Shown here one piece after another: positions 15,834-24,991 of a stretch of DNA of 64,000 bases (within the stretch, counting starts at the first letter, position 1; every line of letters starts with the position of its first letter). Made by a program: the position numbers and the translations under genes. The stretch is from Stieleria bergensis (lineage in GTDB: Bacteria > Planctomycetota > Planctomycetia > Pirellulales > Pirellulaceae): positions 404,089 through 468,088 of the forward strand of contig CP036272.1 of NCBI GenBank assembly GCA_007745635.1, given 5' to 3'. The notes below the pieces were generated by a model that did not search any database, was not told where the DNA came from, and worked only from the letters and a program-made list of their open reading frames with translations.

Positions 15834-17909
15834 TTAGTGTTCAGCCTCAGCCTGAACTTCTTCCCGGGGCGCTCCCTCGATGTCATCATCCCCCTGGATG
15901 TAGGTCTTTTCGCGATAGAAGAAACCAACAGGGATGAAGAGTAATGAGGTGACAAAGATGCATTTGGTCCAGAACCAGAAGTATGCGGCACCATCGAGCA
16001 GCAGCTTTCCTCCAACCGCGTAATCGGTGCTGATTTTTGTTTCCTTCCCCCCGCCTCGAGCAGCGCGAAGCTCTTTCATCACCTCTTCGGTTTTATTGGC
16101 ATCGCCGCCGCCGCGGACGCGAATTTGTTTGCGTTCTAGCCAGCTAAATGCATTGGGATCCTGCTCCGATTCGGTTGAGTTAGCCACTCGGCTGATGGTG
16201 CCCGTTAGGATTTGGTCCCACGCGGTGGCTTCTTCCTTGTCCGCTCCTGCAGAGTCGAGTTGGTAGGTGTCTCGCGAGGTGGTCCGGTATTGGATCGGGT
16301 TGCCGTACGCGTCGGTTATCCCGTCGAGGATGGCTGCGCCATCTTCGGTACTTGGCAGCGTTTGATTGTTGGCAAAGAACGCAGTGCTGATCTTTTCCGC
16401 AGCATCTTGCAGCGACGGTTCACATTCGCTGGTGACTTTGTCGACACCATTTTCTTCGTTGAATGTCACGATCACGTCATCGCTCGTGCCTTCCTTGCCA
16501 TCGGGTCCGAGGACGACGAAGGTGGTGTCGTCTTTCTTGACACCGGCAAAGTGTTTGTTCGAGACCTCTTCTCCAACCTTCAGCTTTGAAAACTTCAGGC
16601 CACCAACAAAGGCATTGACGGCGGGCGTTTCGATGTAACGGTTGACTTGAGATGTAAACACATTGCCCAGGGTGACGGAGAACAGGAAGACAGCCATGAC
16701 CGCAGATTTCATGGTCTTGGGAGCCTGGGTGTAGGCGAATTCCAGGCAGGTAATGGAGACCATCACCTCTGACGCGGTCAGCACTGCGTAGGCCAAGAAT
16801 TGCCAGCCGATTGATGGCTCGGCACCAGCATCAATCGCCTGTTGTAGCATCGACACGATCGAGAAACCGCCGGTCATGACAAAGAGTCCGAGACTGATTT
16901 TGCGAATCGGTGTGAGCTTGAACACCTTGTCGATTGCTGGATAGATTCCGAACTGGAAGACTGGGATTAAGGCCAGGACAAGAATGGGGTTGATGGCCTG
17001 AATTTGCGATTCTAGCCACGTGAATCCCAGCCACGTCTTGTTAAGGCTTTTCGCTTGCAAGACCCAGGAGGATCCTGTCTGGTCAAAGAGGGCCCAGAAA
17101 ACGGCGACAAACACAAAGATGCACATCAGCTTGGCGATGGCGAGAATACCGGTGGGGCTAAACGTTTCGCGAATGAAACTCGCTCCGCCGGCGGGGATGT
17201 GGACGAATTTGTTGCGTCCCATCCAGAACATCAGCGTCGCCAAGGCCATCAAGACACCTGGGATGCCAAACGCCCAGTGTGGGCCGAATTTCTGCAGCAT
17301 CCAGGGAGTCAGCAGTGTGCTGATGAAGGATCCGAAGTTAATGCTAAAATAGAACCATTGATAAACCTTGGTCAGCAGATGCTTGTTTCGCTCACCAAAC
17401 TGGTCGCCGACGTGAGCCGAGACGCAAGGCTTGATGCCCCCCGACCCGATCGCAATCAGTGTTAGGCCAATGGCTAGCCACCATGACGCTTCTATCGGCG
17501 GAGTCCCCATAAAGGCTAATGCCGCGTGACCAATGCAGTAAACAATGGAAAGCGACAAGATGGTGCGGTACTTGCCTAGGAAAATATCCGAAAGCAAGGC
17601 GCCGAAGATGGGAAAGAAGTAGGCTGCCGCGGTGAAATCGTGATAGTGGCGAATCGCCGTGGCTTTGGACATGCTCAGCCCTTCAGAGCTGCCCATCCAG
17701 TGCAGATAGTCCGTCATGAAAATGACGAGAATGCACTTCATTCCGTAGAAGCTAAATCGTTCGGCGGCTTCATTTCCAATGATGTACGGGATCCCGCCAG
17801 GCATGCCGTCCGTATCACTTGGTTTGACTGCGTACTTGTGCTCATCACTAGCTGGTGCAGAGTGATCGCTGCTCTCTGCTGTGGACTCATGGTTGCTTTC
17901 AGCCGACAT
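15834..17909 (-). CDS. POT/PTR-family peptide transporter with large extracytoplasmic insert
   Basis: Proton-coupled oligopeptide transporter of the major facilitator superfamily. The N-terminus carries the family signature EAAERFSFYGMK, and about twelve membrane helices are visible. At 691 residues it is some 190 longer than typical bacterial POTs. The excess lies between what look like the last two helices (about residues 425-610). The insert contains LGPDGKEGTSDDVIV (about 464-478) and ITDAYGNPIQYR followed by LDSAGADKEEA (to about 560), strings like the calcium-binding C-terminal region of GspG-type pseudopilins. The frame starts with TTG at 17921; ATG at 17909 was preferred. Likely role is di/tripeptide uptake. 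It is convergent with the LuxR-type gene. Confidence 0.88.
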   Translation of the reverse strand: MSAESNHESTAESSDHSAPASDEHKYAVKPSDTDGMPGGIPYIIGNEAAERFSFYGMKCILVIFMTDYLHWMGSSEGLSMSKATAIRHYHDFTAAAYFFPIFGALLSDIFLGKYRTILSLSIVYCIGHAALAFMGTPPIEASWWLAIGLTLIAIGSGGIKPCVSAHVGDQFGERNKHLLTKVYQWFYFSINFGSFISTLLTPWMLQKFGPHWAFGIPGVLMALATLMFWMGRNKFVHIPAGGASFIRETFSPTGILAIAKLMCIFVFVAVFWALFDQTGSSWVLQAKSLNKTWLGFTWLESQIQAINPILVLALIPVFQFGIYPAIDKVFKLTPIRKISLGLFVMTGGFSIVSMLQQAIDAGAEPSIGWQFLAYAVLTASEVMVSITCLEFAYTQAPKTMKSAVMAVFLFSVTLGNVFTSQVNRYIETPAVNAFVGGLKFSKLKVGEEVSNKHFAGVKKDDTTFVVLGPDGKEGTSDDVIVTFNEENGVDKVTSECEPSLQDAAEKISTAFFANNQTLPSTEDGAAILDGITDAYGNPIQYRTTSRDTYQLDSAGADKEEATAWDQILTGTISRVANSTESEQDPNAFSWLERKQIRVRGGGDANKTEEVMKELRAARGGGKETKISTDYAVGGKLLLDGAAYFWFWTKCIFVTSLLFIPVGFFYREKTYIQGDDDIEGAPREEVQAEAEH

Positions 17910-18093
17910 ACGGAATCCCAATTCTGATACGTGTGATTCGTTGAATGGTCAGAGCGTCCAAGGCCGCGACTCGCTGCGTGCCTAGGTGCCTGGTGTGGTA
18001 GCAGTATAAATTCGCCGACCAATCTTCGCTCCCCTGATTGCATGACTTCTTGGCGAACGCGACGAATTTACAGCAGAATACCCCGTCGCTTAC

Positions 18094-20424
18094 TTACTGG
18101 TCGCGATCCATCATCCGAATCGAAGCGGGCAACAGGCTCAGATTGATCACCGTTCCCACAACCAGTGTGCAGGCCACCAAGGTGCCGAACGTCGCGGTGG
18201 GGATGAATTCGCTGCCCCCCAGAACACCAAAGCCGACCACCAAGGCTAGGGTCGACAAACACACTGCGACTCCGACTTGTCGCGCCGCGCTGACAACGAC
18301 CACCGAAACAGGTCTGTCGGTCATGCGACGTCGCCGGTAATGTGACATCAGGTGAATCGAGGAATCAATCGAAAGCCCGACTGATACCGCAGCGATCATT
18401 GCCGCGCCCATGTTGACCTTTTCGCCAACCAGCAGAGTCACTGCTAGCACCAAGAATGCCGGCAGCAGGTTAGGGAGTAGCGCCGCGGATGCTAAACGCA
18501 GACTGCGATTTGCCAACACCATCAAGATCCAGATCAATGCTGCCGACACTCCAAAGCATCTCCATTGGTCGGCGATCAACTGGTCCACTAACTCGGTCAT
18601 CATCACGTAATAACCCGTGATCAGTGGTGCCGCGTTGGCAGTCCAGTTGGAATCCGCAGCCCATTGCGCCTGGTGCTCGTTGGCGATGCTGGCAACGCTT
18701 GCCATCAGAGCTTGCTTCTGAGCCGTTGTCAGTGCTTCGCTGGAACGCAACATGATTCGCAGTTTGCAGCGGTTCTTTGTGTCATCGGGGACGCCGTTTG
18801 CCGCCAGAGGTTTTGAGATCAACGCTCCGACGAAGGATGGCAATCGCAACCGCATCGCTTCGATTCGCGCTGTTCCATTCATCAAGCTGCCTAGTCTGGA
18901 CTGGCCAAATGCTTGCGCTGCGTCGGCAACACTGATCACTTTGGTTAGCCCGTTGGGGCCAGCCAAGTCTTCACGTAGCTGTTGTTCAAGTTGATCAACC
19001 TTGGTCAGCATGCTGTCGGTCACCGGATAGGGGACGTCGAGCACCAAGTCCCAAACGCCGGCGCCTCCTAGCTTTGCTTCGACATTGCCATAGTCTTGGG
19101 CAATCGAACTGTCGGCGCGAAAGTTTCGCAAGAAGCTACTTTCTGTTTCACCATTGGCAACCAGCAGCACGGCCAAGCCCATCAGCACCAATCCCGCAGC
19201 GACAATCAAGCGGTAGTGACGCACGCAACGCGATGCGATCAGCCCACTGGCTGTTCGCAATCGAGCCGCTAACCCACCAGCAAAGCGGGGCGATTGGCGA
19301 GCCGATGGGAATTCAGGAAGCGACAAGCAGGTGGGCCCGATCAATAGCAACGCCAAGCAGACATTGATCGCTGAGAATCCAATCATCCAGCCAAACTCTT
19401 GGACTGGAAGGATCTCGGAGAAACCCAAGGCAAAGAAGCCGGCTGCGTCAGTCGCACAGGTCCAAAAGATTGGCAGCGCCAAGCAGCGAAAGCTTTCCAA
19501 CATCGCTTGGCGAACGGAATCACCTCGGCGGCGGCGAGATTGATAACGTACCCCCAGATGGACAACCGCCGTCACGGTCACCACTGTGTCAATCGCTGTC
19601 ATGATAGAAGCAATCAACGACAGCGAGATCCCCAGCATGACCATCAACGCACGTGTCACCACAATCGACCAACCGATCACTAACGTGGTTAGCATGACCA
19701 ATCGCCAGTCCCATAGCACGATCAGCAACACCAGCGACAATAACAGAATCGTGATGATCGCTAGCGAGGCGCCGTCGGTTTCCACCAAGCTGAACGCCTG
19801 TTCAACCAGGACTGGCTCGCCAACAAGAGAGACTTCGCTCACCCCTGGTTGTTGGGACCACCACTGCACTGCCTGATTTAGCGCCTGCAGCGTTTGGCCT
19901 TCTTGATCCGTGTTGGCAATCACCACGGCTGCGGCATATTGATAGTCCGCTGAGTGCGTGTAGCCAGCAAACAGTTTTTCCAATTCCACCGCCGCTGGGT
20001 CGTCGCCTCGCAGAAGACGTGGAATGGCATTGGGCTCCGGCGTTGATGCACCAGTGAGCAACTGCAGCGGGTTTTTAGAACTCTCCTCGGCCAGTTGATT
20101 CAACCGCTGGGGAGTCAAAACCGAGGCGACATCGGGAATGGTTGCTAAACGCTCCGCCAGTGCTTGGCAGCGTTCCATGCCCGCTTGACTGGCTAGGTCC
20201 TGGTCTCGATACATCAGGATCAGCACATCTTGGTCGCCGAACCAGGTTTTCATGTCCTGGTAGTCACGCAGCAGTGGGTTGTGCGCAGCGAACAGCGTGG
20301 TCACGCTGCGCTGTGACTTCAGTTGCTGAGCAATGGGGTAGGCGATCACCCAAAGGGCCACCGCCAAGCAGATTCCCAGCCACCGAGAAGTAACGATCGT
20401 TCGAATGAATGGATGCATTGGCAT
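18094..20424 (-). CDS. RND/MMPL-family transporter
   Basis: A 776-residue RND superfamily protein of the MMPL/HpnN type. It has the duplicated layout: a first helix (about 12-32), a large periplasmic domain (about 35-210), five helices, a second periplasmic domain (about 410-610), and a final helix block. The two transport cores show the family Asp/His-containing segments (TAIDTVVTVTAVVHLGVRY and VGLSIDSSIHLMSHYRRRR). Such proteins move hydrophobic molecules such as lipids or hopanoids across or from the inner membrane; the cargo here is unknown. The ATG at 20424 is accepted; a second ATG two codons on is equally possible. It stands alone, divergent from the next glycosyltransferase-like gene. 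Confidence 0.87.
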   Translation of the reverse strand: MPMHPFIRTIVTSRWLGICLAVALWVIAYPIAQQLKSQRSVTTLFAAHNPLLRDYQDMKTWFGDQDVLILMYRDQDLASQAGMERCQALAERLATIPDVASVLTPQRLNQLAEESSKNPLQLLTGASTPEPNAIPRLLRGDDPAAVELEKLFAGYTHSADYQYAAAVVIANTDQEGQTLQALNQAVQWWSQQPGVSEVSLVGEPVLVEQAFSLVETDGASLAIITILLLSLVLLIVLWDWRLVMLTTLVIGWSIVVTRALMVMLGISLSLIASIMTAIDTVVTVTAVVHLGVRYQSRRRRGDSVRQAMLESFRCLALPIFWTCATDAAGFFALGFSEILPVQEFGWMIGFSAINVCLALLLIGPTCLSLPEFPSARQSPRFAGGLAARLRTASGLIASRCVRHYRLIVAAGLVLMGLAVLLVANGETESSFLRNFRADSSIAQDYGNVEAKLGGAGVWDLVLDVPYPVTDSMLTKVDQLEQQLREDLAGPNGLTKVISVADAAQAFGQSRLGSLMNGTARIEAMRLRLPSFVGALISKPLAANGVPDDTKNRCKLRIMLRSSEALTTAQKQALMASVASIANEHQAQWAADSNWTANAAPLITGYYVMMTELVDQLIADQWRCFGVSAALIWILMVLANRSLRLASAALLPNLLPAFLVLAVTLLVGEKVNMGAAMIAAVSVGLSIDSSIHLMSHYRRRRMTDRPVSVVVVSAARQVGVAVCLSTLALVVGFGVLGGSEFIPTATFGTLVACTLVVGTVINLSLLPASIRMMDRDQ

Positions 20425-20565
20425 CAGGGTTAATGCACAAAGGGATGGGCGTCAAGCGGCGGTTGCCTTCATTTCTGGCCTCTGTCGGTCAAACTTGTCT
20501 TCAAATGACTCGATTGCAGGTAAACTAGCAAGCCAAGTGGCTTCATCATTTTTTCTGTCTGATTC

Positions 20566-22047
20566 ATGCATAAACGTTTGGTCATTGTTGCGATCCTTTT
20601 TTGCTTGCTGGTGCGAGGCGGTTTCCTGCTGGTCGCTCCCGAACCGTTTCAAAAGGACATTGATGCTTATCGAGCCATCGCACTGTGCTTGCAACAGACG
20701 GGGCAATACGGGTTGCTGCCAGCAGTTCCAGTTGAGAGCAGCGATCTGGAGGGCAAAGCCGAAGCCGCCGCCGAGAATGCATTGGCTTCGCTGGGCTCAC
20801 CAAAGCTGGGCCCACCAAAGCTGGGCTCACCAAAGCCAACGGCATTCCGGCCGCCGTTGTATCCTGCTGTATTGTCTCTGTTGGTCAAAGACGGTGCCTT
20901 GTCAGTCTTCGCAGTGGCCTGTTTGCATTTGACCATGGCAGTGTTGACCGTGGTGGCAATTTTCTTTGCCATGAAAACAGTGACAGGTCACGCTGGTTTG
21001 TCTCTTGCCGCTACGATGATGGTTAGCCTGGATCCGATTCTGCTGCAGCAGTCCTCGCTGGTCATGACTGAAACCATGGCGGCGATGTTGGTCGCAATCG
21101 TGATCTTTCTGTGGTCACAGTTAACGAGCAAACAGAAAACGCCAGGGCTGATCGGGCCATTGGCTGTTGGCTGTATCCTGGGGCTGGCTTATTTGTGCCG
21201 GCCAACATTCTTGGTTTGGGCCGCTCTGCTGATCTCGGCATTCTGGGTGCTTTGTTGGCGGGGCCAAAACACTTCTGGCCAGGCGGCTTGGCGGGGATTT
21301 CTGGCCGGTGACGTCTTGGTCAAGCCCGTGGTCATGGGATTGCCGGTGCTGGTCATTCTGGCGGCCTGGACGGCGCGCAATCAATGGGTTTTAGGCGCCC
21401 CGGTTTGGGCGACAACGCATGGCGGATACACGATCTTGCTGGCGAACAATGAGTCGTTCTATGACTATGTTGATGCCAGTCCCGCCCGCGCAGTACTTGG
21501 CCCACCCTGGGATGCAGAGCCATTCTTGGATGCTTATCAGCACCGCTTTGTGGGCCAGATGCGTGCCGCCGAATTCTGGGAAACCGATTGGCAACAGACG
21601 CCCCTTGAGACGCCTGCATTCATCGATGAAGTCACTGATGACCAGGACTGCAATCAAGCGGCCAAAGCAACGATTCGCCGAAGACCAGTCACGTTTGTCA
21701 CTTCCGCAGTGGTGCGAGCGATGCGGTTGTGGAGTCCCTTGCCACTGAAACGCCCGCCGGGCTTCTCGATCAAGATCGCGGGCGTTGTTGTTTGGTACCT
21801 TGTTGTCTATGCGCTGGTTCTGTACGCCATTGTGCGTCATCGCAAAGCCTTGTTCCAGCGGCAGTGGATCGCCGTGTGGCTGTTATGTCTAACACTCACC
21901 GCCGTTCACGCGGTCTACTGGAGCAATCTGCGAATGCGAGGCCCCGCGATGCCGGCGCTGTGCATGGTCGCTTGTCTGGCGTTCCTGCCAGCGAGGCGTG
22001 CACAAACCAGCCCAATGGATTCAAGCCAGCCAGCATCGCCTGGTTGA
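20566..22047 (+). CDS. GT39-like membrane glycosyltransferase
   Basis: A 493-residue polytopic membrane protein in the style of ArnT/PMT (GT39/GT83) transferases that use polyprenyl-linked sugars. An N-terminal helix (MHKRLVIVAILFCLLVRGGF) leads to the first loop with the acidic KDIDAYRAIA segment where these enzymes carry catalytic Asp. About ten more helices follow, with a polar C-terminal domain containing the last helices (GVVVWYLVVYALVLYAI). The first loop holds an in-frame 15-bp tandem repeat giving LGSPK-LGPPK-LGSPK (20791-20835), and may have grown by repeat expansion. Substrate is unknown; lipid A, protein or polysaccharide glycosylation are all possible. It converges on a GT4-like gene. 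Confidence 0.8.
   Translation: MHKRLVIVAILFCLLVRGGFLLVAPEPFQKDIDAYRAIALCLQQTGQYGLLPAVPVESSDLEGKAEAAAENALASLGSPKLGPPKLGSPKPTAFRPPLYPAVLSLLVKDGALSVFAVACLHLTMAVLTVVAIFFAMKTVTGHAGLSLAATMMVSLDPILLQQSSLVMTETMAAMLVAIVIFLWSQLTSKQKTPGLIGPLAVGCILGLAYLCRPTFLVWAALLISAFWVLCWRGQNTSGQAAWRGFLAGDVLVKPVVMGLPVLVILAAWTARNQWVLGAPVWATTHGGYTILLANNESFYDYVDASPARAVLGPPWDAEPFLDAYQHRFVGQMRAAEFWETDWQQTPLETPAFIDEVTDDQDCNQAAKATIRRRPVTFVTSAVVRAMRLWSPLPLKRPPGFSIKIAGVVVWYLVVYALVLYAIVRHRKALFQRQWIAVWLLCLTLTAVHAVYWSNLRMRGPAMPALCMVACLAFLPARRAQTSPMDSSQPASPG
20791..20835 (+). repeat. In-frame 15-bp tandem repeat, three copies
   Basis: Three units of CTGGGCTCACCAAAG, the second with one change (T to C), lie in the first loop of the GT39-like gene. 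They encode LG(S/P)PK repeats and keep the frame. Confidence 0.95.
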
Positions 22048-22118
22048 CTCACTTGGTTTCTAAGAGCATGGCACTGCAGCATGGCGCTGGCAGAATCAGG
22101 TGCCAGCGAGGGTGGGGG

Positions 22119-23510
22119 CTAAGCAACCAGAGACTGCGTGTGCAATCGATCGGTGATGCCCATCTCTAACAAGGCGTTGCGCCCACAATGTCGTTCTGCA
22201 ATCAGTGAAGCGTGTTGCGCACAGCGCTGCACGACTGCTTCACGCTCTTCCAGGAAGCGATCCAGCAAATCCGGGATTTGCGAATGCTGATCATACATCC
22301 ATCCAATGGAACCTTGTCCGCCAGCGAGTTCCACTTGTTCGGCTAGCCAGCACTGGTTGGGCACAATCACCGGCACACCGCGAATCATCATTTCAAGCAG
22401 GACGCCACTGCAGCGGTTTGCGTAGCGTTGAGGATCATAGAGGAATAAGCCAACATCAGCAGAGTCCAGCCAGTCATGGTAGGCAGCCGTCGACAGGTTG
22501 TTTGTCATGACCTCCAGTGGGCAGGACGGCGGCTGATCGTTCGGTTGCTGTTTGGCGTTTTGATAGTCGTTGTGCAGTGAGGCGGGCACCATGCGTTGCC
22601 AGCGTTTGTCTGGCATCTGCATCGAGACCAAGAGTCGTTGGTCGGCGAATCCTGTGCTTGCGACGGATTCAAGAAAGCTGCGAATCTGGCCGCGGCCTTT
22701 CTCAGCCCGTGGGAGCCCAGCCAGCACGACTCGCATTCGCTCCGAACCGTTTGGCTTGCACAATTTACTTTTCGAGCGATGAATGCGTGTGGGGTACGAG
22801 ATGGCGCTGACATCGACACCAACGCGTTGGATCTGTTGGGCCAGTCCCGGCGTTGTCGCGTGAAGATGAACGGTGTGTGGCACGAGAGCTTGGAGGCAAC
22901 GGTTGACTTGATTTCCCCAGGCTTCCCAGCGACGCTGCACGTTGCGCGATGGTGTCGGTTGATCGCAAAGTGAGAAATGAAAGATCACATGGATGGGCAG
23001 TGGAGGCACCGAGGTCTCGCGCAAGGCTTGAACGAGAGCCAGCATCACGAAGTCGTCGCCTGTATTGAGAACCAGTCGATCGTGAATCGTTGGACGCGCG
23101 TTCTTGAAGAGATCTTTCATGCCTTCGACCCAGAGCCGCACCATCTCCTTGGGATGATGTTTCAGCCGAGTGCGATCTCGGAGCGCTGCAGCGTATTGCC
23201 GCGCTGTCTGCCCCAGGCTTGAACGATCGCCGGTCAGGACCGCGCCGTCGAAATCTCGTTCAACGGTTGAAGCCCCATCGACGCCCAGGGACCAACGCAG
23301 CATGCGCCGCACGTTGAATGGCGTTTGCAGGTCATGCTGCCAGTTCTGAGGCGCATGAGTCGCGAAGCTTTTGTGGGTCGCAATGGCGCCCGCGTAGCCA
23401 AGCTGGTTGGCACCATCGAGCAGCTGTGTGGCCAATTCAAAATAGTGCCCACCTTGATCTCGAAGATTGTCGTCAATGAATAGCAAACGTGTTGTTTGTT
23501 GGACATCCAT
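22119..23510 (-). CDS. GT-B fold (family 4-like) glycosyltransferase
   Basis: A glycosyltransferase-like protein of about 463 residues. The N-terminal half opens with a strand and an acidic loop (TRLLFIDDNLRDQGGHYFE), as in proteins that unwrap a GT-B N-domain; the C-terminal half has the donor-side pattern: RVVLAGLPRAEKG, the VGLFLYDPQRYANRCSGVLL segment, then EMMIRGVPVIVPNQ, which corresponds to the conserved Glu/Gly region of family 4 enzymes. The frame extends to GTG at 23624 with an ATG at 23612, but the domain starts at the ATG at 23510, so that start is preferred; none has a good ribosome site. It is convergent with the GT39-like gene, and both may act on the same envelope glycan. Confidence 0.75.
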   Translation of the reverse strand: MDVQQTTRLLFIDDNLRDQGGHYFELATQLLDGANQLGYAGAIATHKSFATHAPQNWQHDLQTPFNVRRMLRWSLGVDGASTVERDFDGAVLTGDRSSLGQTARQYAAALRDRTRLKHHPKEMVRLWVEGMKDLFKNARPTIHDRLVLNTGDDFVMLALVQALRETSVPPLPIHVIFHFSLCDQPTPSRNVQRRWEAWGNQVNRCLQALVPHTVHLHATTPGLAQQIQRVGVDVSAISYPTRIHRSKSKLCKPNGSERMRVVLAGLPRAEKGRGQIRSFLESVASTGFADQRLLVSMQMPDKRWQRMVPASLHNDYQNAKQQPNDQPPSCPLEVMTNNLSTAAYHDWLDSADVGLFLYDPQRYANRCSGVLLEMMIRGVPVIVPNQCWLAEQVELAGGQGSIGWMYDQHSQIPDLLDRFLEEREAVVQRCAQHASLIAERHCGRNALLEMGITDRLHTQSLVA

Positions 23511-23713
23511 GAGCGATACAAAATCAATCAACGTCAAAGCTTCAAACGATCCATTGAAGTTTGCGAATCGTTGCGCTAGCTTGGGAAGTCGGGCACCTGC
23601 CCGAGCGATCATCGCTTGTAGCACTGGCTGGCTGCCGGTGCAAGATCAATCCCCTATCGAGAAGGGGGTTGGCGGAGAAGGCTGATCAAGAATCTGTGGC
23701 GATGATCGAAGCC

Positions 23714-23739
23714 TGAGCTTGCTGGGTGAGCTTGCTGGG
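23714..23739. repeat. 13-bp tandem duplication
   Basis: Two exact copies of TGAGCTTGCTGGG stand side by side in the 358-base gap between the GT4-like gene (start taken at 23510) and the chemotaxis cluster. I see no gene in that gap. Confidence 0.9.
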
Positions 23740-23868
23740 TGATACAGTAAGGTCGCTCGGTCTCTTGGCGCTGGATGGCCAGTGGCCAAGCGATCGATGA
23801 TGACCACTTGGCGCGTCTGAGTGTGTCTCTGAATGCAGTGTTTGTCAGCACTCCATTCCAGCGGTTTT

Positions 23869-24333
23869 CTAGCGCATGAACACGATGCCGTCACCGTAAC
23901 GCTGAACATCCAGTTTGACCGAGATCAGGCCGCCGGCGGAAATGGCGTCGCGTGCGGGTTGGCAGTCATCGTTGAACAGAACGTCGCGTAGCACGATCCT
24001 CTGTCCGCCAGGATTGGCAAACAGGTTCACCGCAATATTCAGAACCTCACAGAGATTGTCTTTGATGTTCTGACTGATTTCGCCCGATTCAATGGCGTCG
24101 CGAACGCCGCCAAGCGGGATTTGGGTCAAGGCAGCGCCCAGGATGCAGGTGCTGGCAATGTCGCAGCCAAAGTAAGCCGCAGGCTGATCTTCGTCATCAA
24201 CATAAGTCGCCACGGCCATGATCGTTTGTGGATCTTGGCCGGAGACTTCATTGCCGTGAACATCCAGTCCGTACAGGCTGCCAAAGAATTCACTGGCTTC
24301 AACGATACTAGGCAGGTGGGCCGTGTTGCTCAT
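23869..24333 (-). CDS. CheC/CheX-like chemotaxis protein
   Basis: The last gene of the chemotaxis cluster encodes 154 residues without a signal peptide or membrane segment. A helix in the second half reads KDNLCEVLNIAVNLF, with Glu96 and Asn99 in the E-x-x-N spacing of the CheC/CheX/FliY phosphatase motif. The N-terminal half has alternating strands (TIMAVATYVDDED, PAAYFGCDIA) as expected of the CheX fold. Similarity is weak, so it may be an inactive or diverged relative of the CheX encoded further upstream. If active it would remove phosphate from one of the two CheY proteins. The gap to cheY (230 bp) carries a tandem repeat and may weaken co-transcription. Confidence 0.62.
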   Translation of the reverse strand: MSNTAHLPSIVEASEFFGSLYGLDVHGNEVSGQDPQTIMAVATYVDDEDQPAAYFGCDIASTCILGAALTQIPLGGVRDAIESGEISQNIKDNLCEVLNIAVNLFANPGGQRIVLRDVLFNDDCQPARDAISAGGLISVKLDVQRYGDGIVFMR

Positions 24334-24481
24334 GTTGTTCTCTTAATTCGGGAGTGCGTGGGTAATCAGTGAAGGGAGATGTTATCGGCTTCACTGAGCG
24401 TTGGTGGCTCAGTTCAAGTGCTATGCACACATGCGATGCCAGCCCGTTGGGCGAGGCTCACTGAGGAAGGCCCACCAAGTC

Positions 24482-24571
24482 AGGCTCCGCAGAGTTAGGC
24501 TCCGCTGAGTTAGGCTCCGCTGAGTTAGGCTCCGCTGAGTTAGGCTCCGCTGAGTTAGGCTCTCTAAGTCA
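24482..24571. repeat. 15-bp tandem repeat, five copies plus a decayed one
   Basis: Units of AGGCTCCGCTGAGTT run from 24482 (first copy has one change) through 24556, then a degenerate unit reaches 24571. The last unit overlaps the stop and final codons of cheY, so the array abuts or grew out of the gene end. Confidence 0.95.
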
Positions 24572-24926
24572 GGCAGGGCTCGATGCATCGCTGGAGCGAT
24601 TCGGGCGTGAACGGTTTGGTGACCACGAAGTTCGCCCCGGCTTCGGAAGCTGTTTGCTGGGTCGCGGGGCTGCTGTCGGAAGTGATGAATCCGAACTTCA
24701 GGTCGCTATTTGTTTTGCGAACTTCGCGCAACATTTCGATGCCATTCATGTTGGGCATGTTCCAATCAGAAAGCACGAGGTTTGGTTCTTCGGAGGCGAT
24801 TTTTTCCAAGCCTTCAACGCCATCGCTGGCTTCGACGGTCTCGTAGTCGCCGATGGAGAGCTGCTTCAGTGCGCGGCACACAAGCAGTCGCATGGCTTTG
24901 CTGTCGTCAACGATTAATATTTTCAC
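24564..24926 (-). CDS. cheY: CheY-type response regulator
   Basis: A single-domain receiver of 120 residues with all catalytic parts: the acidic pair and Ser (LIVDDSKAMR), phospho-acceptor Asp54 in LVLSDWNMPNMNG, Ser/Thr in GFITSDSS, and Lys in VVTKPFTP. It should accept phosphate from CheA and act on a motor or other effector. The start is GTG with AGGGG about ten bases before it. It follows cheX on the same strand. A second cheY lies nearer cheA; the two differ clearly, so they are likely functionally distinct, for example output and phosphate sink. Confidence 0.93.
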   Translation of the reverse strand: MKILIVDDSKAMRLLVCRALKQLSIGDYETVEASDGVEGLEKIASEEPNLVLSDWNMPNMNGIEMLREVRKTNSDLKFGFITSDSSPATQQTASEAGANFVVTKPFTPESLQRCIEPCLT

Positions 24927-24991
24927 GATGATGATCCCCTGTTTGGGTTCCCTGTGAGGTCGAGAAGTAATCCAATGAGCGAGCTATCTGA

